DNA of 64,000 bases from assembly GCF_014133895.1 (NCBI RefSeq), contig NC_050727.1, positions 930,001-994,000 of the forward strand. Reading direction: 5' to 3'. Shown piece by piece: positions 46,020-55,555 of this stretch. The stretch comes from Torulaspora globosa (lineage: Eukaryota; Ascomycota; Saccharomycetes; Saccharomycetales; Saccharomycetaceae). Below the pieces are notes generated by a model. The model saw only the letters and a list, made by a program, of their open reading frames with translations. It did not search any database and was not told the DNA's origin. Numbering within the stretch: the first letter of the stretch is position 1; every line of letters begins with the position of its first letter. The position numbers and the translations under genes are program-made.

Positions 46020-48314
46020 ATGGAGTTGGAGCGGACGTTTGGGAATTTACACTTGTCTCGCAATTGCAGCACCAGAAATGATTTGCCTGATGAGAAGTCT
46101 TTGACTGATCTTGTCGACATTACTGAGCTATTCTTCGATTTGGGAAAAGATTTATCTCCGCAGACCATTATACAGGACCCAGGGTTTAATTCTTTTGAGG
46201 GAACTCACTCGCTGGAGGTCAACAATGCAAAACTGGATTCTTCGCTGATCAGTTTAACCAGTGAAGAAAAGCGATTCAGTTGCGATGTAGCGTGTGGTGA
46301 TACCGCTGTGGAGCGACTGACGTATGTTACGGCTATCTTGGATAGGCTTGCGAGGTTTCTTGTGTGCTGGCTGAATGAGTACCAAACGTTACCGACTACG
46401 GTACTAAGTTGCCGGTATGTGGAGTTCCTTCTAACAATCTCTTCCGAGCGAGAGGAATTGAGCTATTTGCGAACAGGAGATCGGTTATATGACCAGGTCC
46501 TCTGTGATGCAATCTACGGTATCTGTTATTTCGCCAAGTTTGTACAAAAGCTGCTAAAGGCTGGGGTGGTATTTGAAGAAGAGGACCTGAACTTCAACCA
46601 CATGGGTTTGGACTTCTTGAGCTATGTGGAAGATCGGGAACTAATTTTGGCGCGATTGCATCGCAGTATCGATTATGTTGAGTCTTTACAGAGCCAAGAA
46701 AGCGCCTTTTTACAGCATCTCTTGAAATTGATTTGCAGTCTGGTGTCCCTAGAAAGCCATTTGACGGCGTACTCGGCGGATACTACAGGATTGGATGATC
46801 TCATTGCAGAAGCGACATATCTGGAGCAGCAGCGCTCATCAGAATGTGATCCCCCGTCTGGTTGCTTCTCCATGGGCATTCAGAGAAGATTATCTAATCA
46901 GTTTCCTCCCAAGCACTTAGTGGTACCGACTTGGAACTATAGAGGGTTTGTGGTCATGGCCGAAGACATAAAGGCGGTCCTAATGGTTGACAAGGCCGCC
47001 AGTATGCTGGAAGCAGCACAACTTGCCAGTTTCTTCAATAAGTTAACTCAAAGGCATGTGGTTGCAAGAGCCTTATTCCCTCTCTTTTTCATCAGGGATG
47101 ATGAAAGAGTTCTAGGTAGATATTCTGCCTTTGATTGCATCAGTCTGCATTTGAAGGAATTTTGTGCCACAGCTACAGCTTCCACCACAGTACTTTCTCC
47201 TCAGATGAGGCCTGTCCTGCAAGAAGCTACGAACATAATTTTCGAATGGTACCAAAATATGGCTCAAAATACATCCCGGTACAGGCAAGGATACAACAGG
47301 CAACTGCTGTTATGGGATGCACTGCACGCACAAATGGAGAGCTGTGAGTATGACATCGCATCTCAGACCGCCGGTGACGAGCTTGCCACCACAACGGGTA
47401 TATTCATGGCGTGCTCCTCATGGGTATTCTTGATGAAGATTACCGCCATGATCGAATATGTGTTGAAAGGCTTTGATTTGGAAGTTTATAAACCATTCGA
47501 GGCCTTCGCCATGTTCTGGTATTCATATTACCTCTCATATCAACAGGAGTCGTGTTTGGAAAAGGTTCACGAAGTTATCGAAACGAAGATAAACTCTATC
47601 CACTCCTTGGGCAAAAAGATCAAGAAACAGAAAAACGCCCAAAAGAAGATTGAGCTGAAAGCCCAATACCGCCATCTTATGGACAATAATATGGAATCTT
47701 TGCGAACAAATAAGCGCTACGTGAGTTATCTGTTTATGCACAGCTCGATTGTAAAATCACTATCTTTGGCTCAGGTTCTTCAGTTTTCGATCCTCAAGTC
47801 TTTCGGTGTCATCGATAATAAAACATCTGCAAGCGGAATCTTTTCCAGCGATAGATTGTTACTGGAACTTAGACTCAAGCCCTTTTCTTCTATTGGTGTT
47901 CCCGAACTGTTGACTTACGAAGCCTTTGAATCCACTCTAAATGATTTCCTGATCACAGAGCCTATGTTTTCTTCTAAACTGGACAAAGCACTACAACGTA
48001 TCAGTAAAGAAGTCAGTAGTGCCCTCACCGCCATTGACACGATCAAGAAATGCATAAATGCAGGCGATAATAACGGCCTTCTCGTCACTGGTACTAGACT
48101 GGTCAAGGAGCAGGCCTTAAAATACTACGATCAATTGCAAGCTTCCGCAAAAGCAATCGAACTAAACAGCACCACCATTGCCGGTAAATTGGGTAGATCA
48201 AAATCTTCAAGCACAAGCGACAAGTTTAGTGTACGACTAAGTGTGCCCAAGGATGCTTCAAGATTCTTCCCTCTACTAGAACTGACCAAGACAAAGACCA
48301 AGCGAGCAAAGTGA
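46020..48314 (+). CDS. MAK10: NatC N-terminal acetyltransferase auxiliary subunit Mak10 (Naa35)
   Basis: A 764-residue protein (S. cerevisiae 733 aa), the large auxiliary subunit of the ribosome-associated NatC complex with Mak3 and Mak31. It acetylates Met-Leu, Met-Ile and Met-Phe N-termini. Conserved regions include VDITELFFDLGKDLSPQTIIQDPGFNSFEGTHSLEV near the start and YEAFESTLNDF near the C-terminal part. The ATG at 46020 is the first in frame. It corresponds to YEL053C, between AFG1 and RPL12 as on chromosome V. Confidence 0.94.
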   Translation: MELERTFGNLHLSRNCSTRNDLPDEKSLTDLVDITELFFDLGKDLSPQTIIQDPGFNSFEGTHSLEVNNAKLDSSLISLTSEEKRFSCDVACGDTAVERLTYVTAILDRLARFLVCWLNEYQTLPTTVLSCRYVEFLLTISSEREELSYLRTGDRLYDQVLCDAIYGICYFAKFVQKLLKAGVVFEEEDLNFNHMGLDFLSYVEDRELILARLHRSIDYVESLQSQESAFLQHLLKLICSLVSLESHLTAYSADTTGLDDLIAEATYLEQQRSSECDPPSGCFSMGIQRRLSNQFPPKHLVVPTWNYRGFVVMAEDIKAVLMVDKAASMLEAAQLASFFNKLTQRHVVARALFPLFFIRDDERVLGRYSAFDCISLHLKEFCATATASTTVLSPQMRPVLQEATNIIFEWYQNMAQNTSRYRQGYNRQLLLWDALHAQMESCEYDIASQTAGDELATTTGIFMACSSWVFLMKITAMIEYVLKGFDLEVYKPFEAFAMFWYSYYLSYQQESCLEKVHEVIETKINSIHSLGKKIKKQKNAQKKIELKAQYRHLMDNNMESLRTNKRYVSYLFMHSSIVKSLSLAQVLQFSILKSFGVIDNKTSASGIFSSDRLLLELRLKPFSSIGVPELLTYEAFESTLNDFLITEPMFSSKLDKALQRISKEVSSALTAIDTIKKCINAGDNNGLLVTGTRLVKEQALKYYDQLQASAKAIELNSTTIAGKLGRSKSSSTSDKFSVRLSVPKDASRFFPLLELTKTKTKRAK

Positions 48315-48431
48315 TATTGATCTGTTAAGTACATAAAGACAACCAATTGTATAAATAGCATGAGATTAGTTGATAGAAGATGATACACCGTTAAATAGCC
48401 GCCGAAATCGCTTTAGATCTTGACTGTTAGT

Positions 48432-48437
48432 CACGTG
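48432..48437. promoter_or_regulatory. Cbf1-type CACGTG motif
   Basis: TCACGTGA contains the E-box CACGTG with flanking bases favoured by Cbf1. It lies 30 bp before the first Rap1-like site in the RPL12 upstream region. Ancestral ribosomal protein promoters of several yeasts use Cbf1 or Tbf1 beside Rap1, so a role is possible. There is no AT-rich block and CDEIII after it, so it is not a centromere. Confidence 0.35.
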
Positions 48438-48465
48438 AAGCTGTCATTGATGTTTGACTGTACCA

Positions 48466-48478
48466 ACATCTGTACATC
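48466..48478 (+). promoter_or_regulatory. Rap1-like site 1, RPL12 promoter
   Basis: ACATCTGTACATC is close to the ribosomal-protein-type Rap1 site ACATCCGTACATT. It lies 489 bp or more before the RPL12 ATG. Confidence 0.5.
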
Positions 48479-48495
48479 CTCGGAAACTAAGGAAT

Positions 48496-48508
48496 GATGT
48501 GTGGGTTT
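48496..48508 (-). promoter_or_regulatory. Rap1-like site 2, RPL12 promoter
   Basis: On the bottom strand AAACCCACACATC fits the Rap1 core ACCCANACAT. It starts 30 bp after site 1. Paired Rap1 sites are the usual mark of ribosomal protein promoters. Confidence 0.55.
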
Positions 48509-48640
48509 ATGGCTCACATCAGAATCTACACTGGAGGCTCGATTCGACCGTACACTGGGCTACGGATAGGCGTTTGCAGCACCTTTGCTGTTTGCGTGGG
48601 CCCGCGGATTTGCTTTCTCTGCGTCTACCTTCCAGGAAAT

Positions 48641-48830
48641 CTCGCTACACAGACGCGCGGCCGCTCGGTACCACCAGCTAGGCGGAGCGCGTCGTCTGCT
48701 TGCGGCGCCAGCTAGGCCGGAATCCCATCGTGTCCTTCTAGCTCCAGGCGGGTCGTCTCCCTGTGGCGGCAGGGCGTTGCACAAGCTGCGCTGCCGAGCT
48801 GGCGGCCGCCTGCTTACACCGCTGGTAGCT
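48641..48830. other. GC-rich island between Rap1 sites and RPL12
   Basis: By direct count 48661-48780 holds 83 G or C in 120 bases (69%), far above its surroundings. A decamer CCAGCTAGGC occurs twice, at 48674-48683 and 48708-48717. No protein similarity is visible in any frame, and no GTATGT/TACTAAC pair suggests a leader intron. The stretch separates the Rap1-like sites from the RPL12 start, where a T-rich nucleosome-free region would be expected. Confidence 0.6.
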
Positions 48831-48966
48831 AGTCACCGAGATACCACTGTACTGGTGAAGAATTATAGAAGATGAAGGATTTGTGATACTGAAAGTTTAC
48901 CTTTGCAAGTAATCTTTGCCTCGAAGAAAGTCACAGTGCCCAAACACAGGTAAATTACACGACAAG

Positions 48967-49464
48967 ATGCCTCCAAAGTTTGATCCAAATGAAGTTAAGT
49001 ACTTGTACTTGAGAGCTGTCGGTGGTGAAATTGGTGCTTCCGCTGCTCTAGCTCCAAAGATTGGTCCTTTGGGTTTGTCCCCAAAGAAGGTCGGTGAAGA
49101 TATCGCCAAGGCCACCAAGGACTTCAAGGGTATCAAGGTTACTGTGCAACTAAAGATCCAGAACAGACAAGCTACTGCTTCTGTTGTTCCATCTGCTTCT
49201 TCTTTGGTGATCACTGCTTTGAAGGAGCCACCAAGAGACAGAAAGAAGGAGAAGAACGTCAAGCACAGCGGTAACATCGCATTGGATGAGATCATTGAGA
49301 TCGCCAAGCAAATGAAGGAGAAATCTTTCGGTAAGAACTTGGCTTCTGTTACTAAGGAAATCCTGGGTACTGCTCAATCCGTTGGCTGCCGTGTCGACTT
49401 CAAGAACCCACATGACATCATTGACGCCATCAACGCTGGTGAAATTGAAATTCCAGAAAACTAA
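48967..49464 (+). CDS. RPL12: Cytosolic large-subunit ribosomal protein uL11 (Rpl12)
   Basis: A 165-residue protein, exactly the length of S. cerevisiae Rpl12A/B, at the base of the ribosomal P stalk. [50 protein letters not shown] is nearly invariant. Codon use is strongly biased (AAG, GGT, GCT, ATC, TTG), as for highly expressed genes. Upstream codons in frame contain no ATG. One gene stands for YEL054C and YDR418W, placed between the MAK10 (chromosome V) and RAD30 (chromosome IV) equivalents, which shows that the window predates duplication. Confidence 0.98.
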   Translation: MPPKFDPNEVKYLYLRAVGGEIGASAALAPKIGPLGLSPKKVGEDIAKATKDFKGIKVTVQLKIQNRQATASVVPSASSLVITALKEPPRDRKKEKNVKHSGNIALDEIIEIAKQMKEKSFGKNLASVTKEILGTAQSVGCRVDFKNPHDIIDAINAGEIEIPEN

Positions 49465-50222
49465 GGTTGTTTCCCATTTCATTCGGTATAATATCCAAAC
49501 ATCATACTCACTTTCTGTATTTTTTAGTCTAGGGTTTTTTTATTGAAAAAAGCTTCACACTGTATCCCATTCGATTTGCAACCTTGGACGACTAACGCAT
49601 GCTTAATTTTACCAATGGTATTGCTACAAATTGGTGCTTGTTTTCCTATCTTGGCCGCAATCCACAGACACGTTTGACACACTCTGGGACCTAGTTTGAA
49701 TTGGTTATTTTCCTTCGGAAAGTTTACCTATAAACCTCGTACTTTGTCCCTATTTTATCATCAAACAAGATTATAACTTCATGACAATTACTCACCAAGA
49801 TCGACTGTTACTCCGTGTCTTTATTGGTCCATTTCAATGTCATACATCTCATCGTAACCTTCTTTTCTTCCATAACAGTTCTTGCTACCAAGAGTATGAG
49901 TACATGCTCGCTTCCATTGAATCGAATAGTATCATCAATGGATCGTCTTACGAGTAGGTTTAGACTCCGAGAGCCAGAAGTTGGGTCTTGAGTGTAGTTT
50001 GCCGGAGGCATTTCCAAGAAGTGTATTTTTCCAATTGATACTTTGTCCTACTAAATGTTAAATTCACGACTATTGAGCTCATAATTCTTGTATCTTAACT
50101 ATTTTGAAGAGCGATTACTACTACTTTAGGGTTAAAGATTATCTAACGTTGGTCTTAGCCATATGTTCATTCCTTCTATTGATGCATATTGAAACTTTTA
50201 CTCGAAAGGCTTAGAGTGTCCC
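49465..50222. other. 758 bp intergenic region, RPL12-RAD30
   Basis: No protein gene is supported. A T-rich stretch just after RPL12 (about 49523-49545) is a plausible 3'-end region. Several short inverted repeats occur, for example ACCAAT/ATTGGT at 49610-49634, so a small structured RNA is possible. The motif ACTTTGTCC occurs twice (about 49741 and 50041). I cannot assign a named RNA. Confidence 0.35.
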
Positions 50223-52121
50223 ATGTCCAAATACAAATGGAAGGACTTGACGAAACTGAAGTCACCTAGCATGGCTTATGACTCGCCGCTTTCAGTGCTG
50301 TGTCATATAGATGTAAACTGTTTTTATGCCCAGGTAGAGGCTATCCGTTGTGGTTATACGAAAGAGGACCCTGTTGTGTGTGTTCAGTGGAACTCCATAG
50401 TGGCTGTCTCATACGCTGCTCGAAAATACGGTATCAGCAGAATGATTACGATTCAAGAAGCTATGAAAAAGACTGATAAATTGATTCCCATTCACACTGC
50501 TGTTTTCAAGAAGGGCGAGGATTTCTGGCAGTATCATGATGGATGGGGACCTTGGAACCCTGACAAGGATAAAAGGCTGCCGTCTTCAGACTACAAGATA
50601 TCTCTAGATCCATACCGGAGAGAGAGCCGGAAGATCTTCAAGATCTTCACAGAGTATTGCGATTTGGCCGAGAAGGCGAGTGTGGATGAGGTATTCTTGG
50701 ATATCGCAAGACTTTGCTTACAGAGCTTAATGTGTAGCGAGCAGCTCATACCAGGGAAGGAAAATCCCGAGACAATTCAGCTCATGCAGGCGAAATTCAA
50801 AGACGAAAGTTACGACGGAAACCAGTTTTTGCCGGCTGTACCCGGAGAACTTAAAGAGTTACCATTTATTGGAGACGTGTATAATCCCGAAGACCTACCA
50901 TTAATCGAGGACTGGGATGATGTTCTCTTTGCCCTTGGATCGCGAATAGCACAAGAGCTTAGAGACGAAATTAAACAAACCCTTGGGTACACAACTTCCT
51001 GCGGGTTAGCAAGCACCAAGAATGTGTGTAAACTAGCGTCCAATTTCAAGAAGCCCGATGCACAGACTATAATCAAGAACAGCTGCGTGAATACCTTTCT
51101 GGATAACGGTAAATTCGAAATAACAACATTCTGGTCGCTAGGGGGAATACTGGGCAAGGAGCTCATCCAAATTCTGAAGTTGCCTCAGCAAGGTAGCAAC
51201 GGCTATGTAAGAGAAAATTGGCCCACAAGAGATAGTCTCAGAAAGTCGCTGAGTAGAGCGGTCAGAGAATCTCCGTCTACTTCGAGCACCATAATCGACG
51301 CATCAAGAACAAATGAAATCGCCGACAAGCTTTATGATTTGGTTCGGGGACAGTACCGGGTTGCGGTGACGCCGCAGACGATTGTAAAATCAATGATGTC
51401 GAATAAAAATATGACTGGTCAGGCATGCAGTGGTTTGGCTGATTGCTTTTCTTGGCTCGAAGTCTTCGCTGGCGAGCTAGCTGGAAGAGTTCACGAGCTC
51501 GAGCAAGAATACGATAAGATAATACGACCGCGAACTATTCACATTTTGGTTAGAGCGAAATCGGGCGACACGCATAGCAAATCAGGTCCATTTGTTCAGA
51601 ACGGTGCCAAGATAAGCAGTCAAGATCTTCTAAAAGCGGGAGCTAAGCTTGTGGCAGAGTTGGACGCTAAGTTCGCTCGAGGAAAGGAGCATTCATTCTA
51701 CCCGTTAATAAACATTAATATGTCTATTTCCAATCTGGATGTTGTTGACTGCAGGAAATCTGTGATCGACATGTTCGGCAACCAAGCAAGCGTTCAGGGT
51801 CGACAAAGAAAGGCAAATGTGGGGAATAATCAGTCAGCTTCGCTTGCCAATGAACCCTTCAAAGAAAATTGGTGCGATGAGTGTAATAAAACTTTCGAGA
51901 CGAGCCGGGAGTTTCAGGAGCATGCAGACTATCATATCGCTCTAGCCCTCTCTGAGAAAATGAACGGCACAAACGACTGCTCTAGGCGTCTAACCTTCGG
52001 CGAGAAACGGCTTTTGATGAGAAGAAACGCCCCGGAGCCACCAAGTAAGAGAAGATCCAAACCCAAGAGCAAGACCGCTGGGTCTTCGAGTGATATCTTC
52101 AAGTATTTCAAGAAAGAATGA
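50223..52121 (+). CDS. RAD30: DNA polymerase eta (translesion, Y family)
   Basis: A 632-residue polymerase, the same length as S. cerevisiae Rad30, which bypasses UV photoproducts. Catalytic acids fall at the same numbers: Asp30 and Glu39 (HIDVNCFYAQVEA) and Asp155-Glu156 (KASVDEVFLDI). Helix-hairpin, palm, finger and PAD regions follow, including GLASTKNVCKLAS. A UBZ-type zinc finger (about 550-572: Cys551, Cys554, His567, His571, with Asp569) binds ubiquitinated PCNA. The tail ends with a basic patch and a PIP-like SDIFKYF (624-630). It corresponds to YDR419W. Confidence 0.97.
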   Translation: MSKYKWKDLTKLKSPSMAYDSPLSVLCHIDVNCFYAQVEAIRCGYTKEDPVVCVQWNSIVAVSYAARKYGISRMITIQEAMKKTDKLIPIHTAVFKKGEDFWQYHDGWGPWNPDKDKRLPSSDYKISLDPYRRESRKIFKIFTEYCDLAEKASVDEVFLDIARLCLQSLMCSEQLIPGKENPETIQLMQAKFKDESYDGNQFLPAVPGELKELPFIGDVYNPEDLPLIEDWDDVLFALGSRIAQELRDEIKQTLGYTTSCGLASTKNVCKLASNFKKPDAQTIIKNSCVNTFLDNGKFEITTFWSLGGILGKELIQILKLPQQGSNGYVRENWPTRDSLRKSLSRAVRESPSTSSTIIDASRTNEIADKLYDLVRGQYRVAVTPQTIVKSMMSNKNMTGQACSGLADCFSWLEVFAGELAGRVHELEQEYDKIIRPRTIHILVRAKSGDTHSKSGPFVQNGAKISSQDLLKAGAKLVAELDAKFARGKEHSFYPLININMSISNLDVVDCRKSVIDMFGNQASVQGRQRKANVGNNQSASLANEPFKENWCDECNKTFETSREFQEHADYHIALALSEKMNGTNDCSRRLTFGEKRLLMRRNAPEPPSKRRSKPKSKTAGSSSDIFKYFKKE

Positions 52122-52482
52122 CTCAATTTTCGCAAATATTTTGAAGGGAAGATTATTAAAGTTTATTTCAATTGATGGCAGACCTCAACTTCGAGCCGTT
52201 CATATATTATATTTTAACTCACGTTTTATGAACTGCCCAAGTCACATATTTATGAGTTTATCAAGCTGAGATGGCCGGGCTAAATTACCAAGTTACTAAC
52301 AAAAGTAGGCGCCAAAAATACCTGCTAAGTGGCTGGTCAGTTATCCGATCTTATGTAATTGGGATCTGAGTAAACTAAAGCCCAAACGAAACATATAAAG
52401 GCACCCAGCACCCAGCAGAGTTGCGTTAGAATGCTGCTAGGACTTAAATAATGACGACGCTCCGTTGTATGCGATATTGACT
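52122..52482. other. 361 bp after RAD30 with TATA-like box
   Basis: AT-rich sequence. A TATAAAG lies at 52394-52400, and two very short upstream frames with ATG at 52431 and 52451 precede the small open frame at 52483. TACTAAC at 52294-52300 has no matching 5' splice site nearby. Confidence 0.3.
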
Positions 52483-52764
52483 ATGAGTTTATCCAGCTTC
52501 ATCAGCCCACCTAACTATTCGGCTTACCTCGAATGGTCATTCCAGCCCACGTTTAATACAACCTACGAACTATGGCTTCCATCTGACGACTATTCTCAAA
52601 TCACCATTGAAATGCGTACGGAAAACGAGACTTTTGTTGACCGAGCTACTTATCAAATCTTTGGGCCTTTAGCTGAGTTCTATGCCAATTTGGATGAGGA
52701 TCCTGAGCTGTCAAATACTTGGACCGCGTTCACAACGCAAACCTCTAGCCTTCATCGTGAATAA
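52483..52764 (+). CDS. Small hypothetical open frame (possibly the start of a decayed gene)
   Basis: Ninety-three codons from an ATG: MSLSSFISPPNYSAYLEWSF continuing to TTQTSSLHRE. I recognise no family. It has no signal peptide or membrane segment and is mildly acidic. A TATA-like box lies 83 bp upstream. Just before its end the +1 frame stays open and reads LAFIVNKVGVRITLVALLSTDYEE. Together with further protein-like scraps in all three top-strand frames up to 53780, this may mean the frame is the head of a frameshifted gene. Chance is not excluded for an open frame of this size. Confidence 0.25.
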   Translation: MSLSSFISPPNYSAYLEWSFQPTFNTTYELWLPSDDYSQITIEMRTENETFVDRATYQIFGPLAEFYANLDEDPELSNTWTAFTTQTSSLHRE

Positions 52765-54897
52765 AGTGGGCGTGCGGATCACATTAGTGGCACTCTTGAG
52801 CACAGACTATGAGGAATGATACGCGATATGGCTTCTGGCCGAAATGGCTTTTGGTCATGTTTAATTTATCTTCTAATCCACTAAAATAGAGGTAAGAGGG
52901 AGCTCTAGCCAGGGAGCGTTGTGCCATGACGTGACTGATCTAACCTAATGGTGTAGTGGCTAGGCATGAAAAACCCTCTTTTGCGACTAGTATAAATGCC
53001 AGGTCCAAATGGTTGGTGTCTCTCTCTTGTTGCTGACATTGGCAAAGTGTCATCGAGATATGCGAGAACAAATGGTAGATCATGGAAAGATGACCGCTAT
53101 ATCTCGAGAAGGCAGACGGTGCGTTGACTGACGGCATCACTCGGTACCAGATAGTGAAAACGGTTTTGGGCATATTTGCTTTTTGAACGGAATATAGTGA
53201 TAGCCAGAATGGGGACCAATTGTTGAGAAGGCAGCGGTGTTCTCTTTTCTGCACTGAATTTGAATCTCGGCAAGGGAATTTTGCTTTAATCTTACAACCT
53301 GCTTAGAACCCGGCAGTCCGCCGATAAGCGGTGTCAACCATCTTATTTTTCGACTAACACTATTGATGAGCTAGAGAGATTCTTGGACGGTTCACTATTC
53401 TCTTCTGGAGTAGACCGTGTATTATTCTCAGAATCTTTTCGTCTTCACTTGGAGACTGGTGGCATCCTCGACAGCTGCGTATCTGGTTTAGTCTCAATTT
53501 CACGGAGAATGTCCCTCCTGTCGAGAGCAGTGCTGGAAAGCCATTTCGCCCGTGTTTTGTTTGAAGATGTGGCGCTAGTAACGTACAGACGCTCTCCTCT
53601 ACTCGGTCCTGTGGTGGACAGCCATCTCCAACTTGAACCTGGGCAATGTACAACTGAAGCAGATTTCGATCACCAGCAGACCCGGCCTGATCGATATTTA
53701 TGGGTTCGTACCTTATGGCAGGAGCTCTACCTTCGCGAACTTTGGGATTGCGGGGCTCACCCGCCATTTAGACAGGTGTGATCATGAATTCTTCCCAAAT
53801 TTCCGGTTGTAATTCCCATATTAGTTTCTGCAGATCTGGCCCGAGCCCATAAAGATGCGTTCGAGATCCCTCAATCTAAGATTGAGAATAGCGACGGTTA
53901 ACTCTTTGAAGCTGGCATTGGAGCCTTCGAAACTCGACATTTTACAGCAGCCATTCACTTGGTCTAGTAAGTCGTGGATGGCGCTTTGGTGCAATGCTTC
54001 TGGTGAAGTTCCGCAAAATCTCTAGCAGTCGTACTCTAAGTGTGCCCACGAATAGTGGCGAAGTACTACTGGCTTCTTCGTCTTCCAGGAAATTGGCAAG
54101 ATGTTGAGGTCTTGTGAAATGCAACCGTTCAAGCGGTCACACATTTGCGGAGTAATATCATAACTATCAAAGGCCCTCTTCCTCCAACAGTCATTTGATG
54201 GCTATTGCGAGCGTCGTGGAATCCGGACATCCTAGTGGGTCCCTGTTCGACGGATGAACTTAAGCTAGGTCTGGAGCCGGTGTTGGGAGTCGTAACTATG
54301 CGCTACCAAGGGTAATAGTACGTTGGGCGTTTATTACTTAGCCTACAGTTCATCAGTCTATGGAATATTTGTCCTTCTCAGACCTCAACTCTAGCAGTAC
54401 CCAACTAGATCCTTTTCGTGCTCCATCTCGACTTCAAGTGGATCGCAACCAAATGGTTAGAACCCATATAACTGACCACATATATTAGCATGACAGTATG
54501 CTTAAATGACTGAGCTGGAATTGTCCGCAACCAAAAAAATAATCATGTAATAATACGTTCTGATATTAAGTGACTCGGTTCTAGTTTTTAGCTCAATTAA
54601 TCCTGGTTCTCTAGACCAGTTATTCAACTACTGAACTGTGTCAAGTCGGGACCTTTTAGACCAATGCTGACGATGTCGGTCCGATGGGCTAGATCTTCTA
54701 AGGCATTGCTCAGCCTCGAGCCTGGCCAGATCTGGTGTCTTATTTGGCGTCCATACTTCAACCGTGGTGTATTTCAACAGCTGTATGTTCATTTTAATAT
54801 GTTATAAATCATGTAAGAGAACGATTTGGACATACTAACGCTGATGCGGTGTTTCACATTAGTATCAGACATATCCACTAGCCACGATGAGGTGCAG
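52765..54897. other. Gene-poor stretch with possible decayed coding sequence
   Basis: No intact gene is recognisable. On the top strand 53290-53781 is open for 163 codons without an early ATG (DELERFLDGSLFSSGVDRVL onward). On the bottom strand 53360-53767 is open from an ATG for 135 codons (MAGEPRNPKVREGRAPAIRY). Between about 54180 and 53770 the bottom strand gives protein-like scraps in shifting frames (FTRPQHLANFLEDEE; DLLDQVNGCC; LQKLIWELQPEIWEEFMITP then stop). These could be one old pseudogene, but I know no homologue, and reading across frames can mislead. Confidence 0.3.
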
Positions 54898-55110
54898 TCT
54901 GAAACATGAGGAGACAGCTTAGGAAGAGCTAGCACCAAGAAGTGCGGAGATCACGACCTCAAGTCATCATGGAAGTCCCCATTCGAAAGGCATAAATAGG
55001 AGCCAATGGACCCTAGTTAGAGAGTAAGCGTTCATTGTATAGAATTAAGCTTGAATTAAAGAAGCCTATCAATGCGCGAATAATCCACCAATAATACGGA
55101 AAAGTATTTT
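54898..55110 (+). repeat. Possible retrotransposon LTR remnant upstream of a tRNA gene
   Basis: This stretch before tRNA-Ser has a promoter-like core (GCATAAATAGGAGCC near 54990) followed by a purine-rich leader (AGTTAGAGAGTAAGCG), a layout seen in yeast Ty LTRs. Ty elements commonly insert just upstream of tRNA genes. Clear TG...CA ends and a target duplication are not visible, so it is only a suggestion. Confidence 0.25.
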
Positions 55111-55130
55111 TTTAAAACTAACAGTTACTA

Positions 55131-55212
55131 GGCAACTTGGCCGAGTGGTTAAGGCGAAAGATTAGAAATCTTTTGGGCTCTGCCCGCGCAGGTTCGAGTC
55201 CTGCAGTTGTCG
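55131..55212 (+). tRNA. tRNA-Ser (anticodon AGA)
   Basis: An 82-base class II tRNA. The acceptor ends GGCAACT and AGTTGTC pair, the A box reads TGGCCGAGTGG, the anticodon stem AAAGA/TCTTT holds the loop TTAGAAA (AGA at 55164-55166), the long variable arm is TTGGGCTCTGCCCGCG, and the T arm B box is GGTTCGAGTCC. It has no intron. The sequence is almost the same as S. cerevisiae tRNA-Ser(AGA). A run of seven T at 55215-55221 is the Pol III terminator. Confidence 0.98.
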
Positions 55213-55555
55213 AATTTTTTTGCATTTTTACAACTTTCAGATCTAGATCCGAAACTACTATGGGAATGCTATTATCCTTGACAGTTTCAGAGATTAATGG
55301 CCGAGGTTAAGTGTAGAAGTTGACGAACCATCTCAACATCTTTTGACGATCTTCACTTAAAGGTTCTTTTTATAGTAAGGCGATCTCTATAGCTGTGCCG
55401 TATCTCGAAAAAATCGATGATCCCAGTACCTCACCGCCAGAAGAAGTCCTGCAATCAGCTCGCATACCATCATCGTGACTTAATCAGCCAGCAAAGTCGA
55501 GGACTGCTTCATATTGGCACGGGAAAGTTGTTCCAGGGTAGTTTAAGGCGTTTGC

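Noticed and set aside
48432..48437. CACGTG considered as centromere CDEI
   Set aside because: No 80-90 bp very AT-rich block and no CDEIII-like TTCCGAA follow at the right distance.
49695..49735. CTTTCCGAAGG on the bottom strand considered as CDEIII
   Set aside because: The flanks do not match CDEIII, and the adjacent sequence is not AT-rich enough; no CDEI nearby.
49808..50017. 69-codon bottom-strand frame after RPL12
   Set aside because: Short, without recognisable motifs; expected by chance in a 758 bp gap.
54281..54779. TGTTGGG...TTTCAACA considered as a complete 499 bp LTR
   Set aside because: The ends look LTR-like, but there is no flanking target duplication, no TATA/leader layout inside, and the span overlaps unrelated sequence.
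54833..54839. TACTAAC considered as an intron branch point (also 52294-52300)
   Set aside because: No GTATGT-type 5' splice site or interrupted gene lies upstream in either place.
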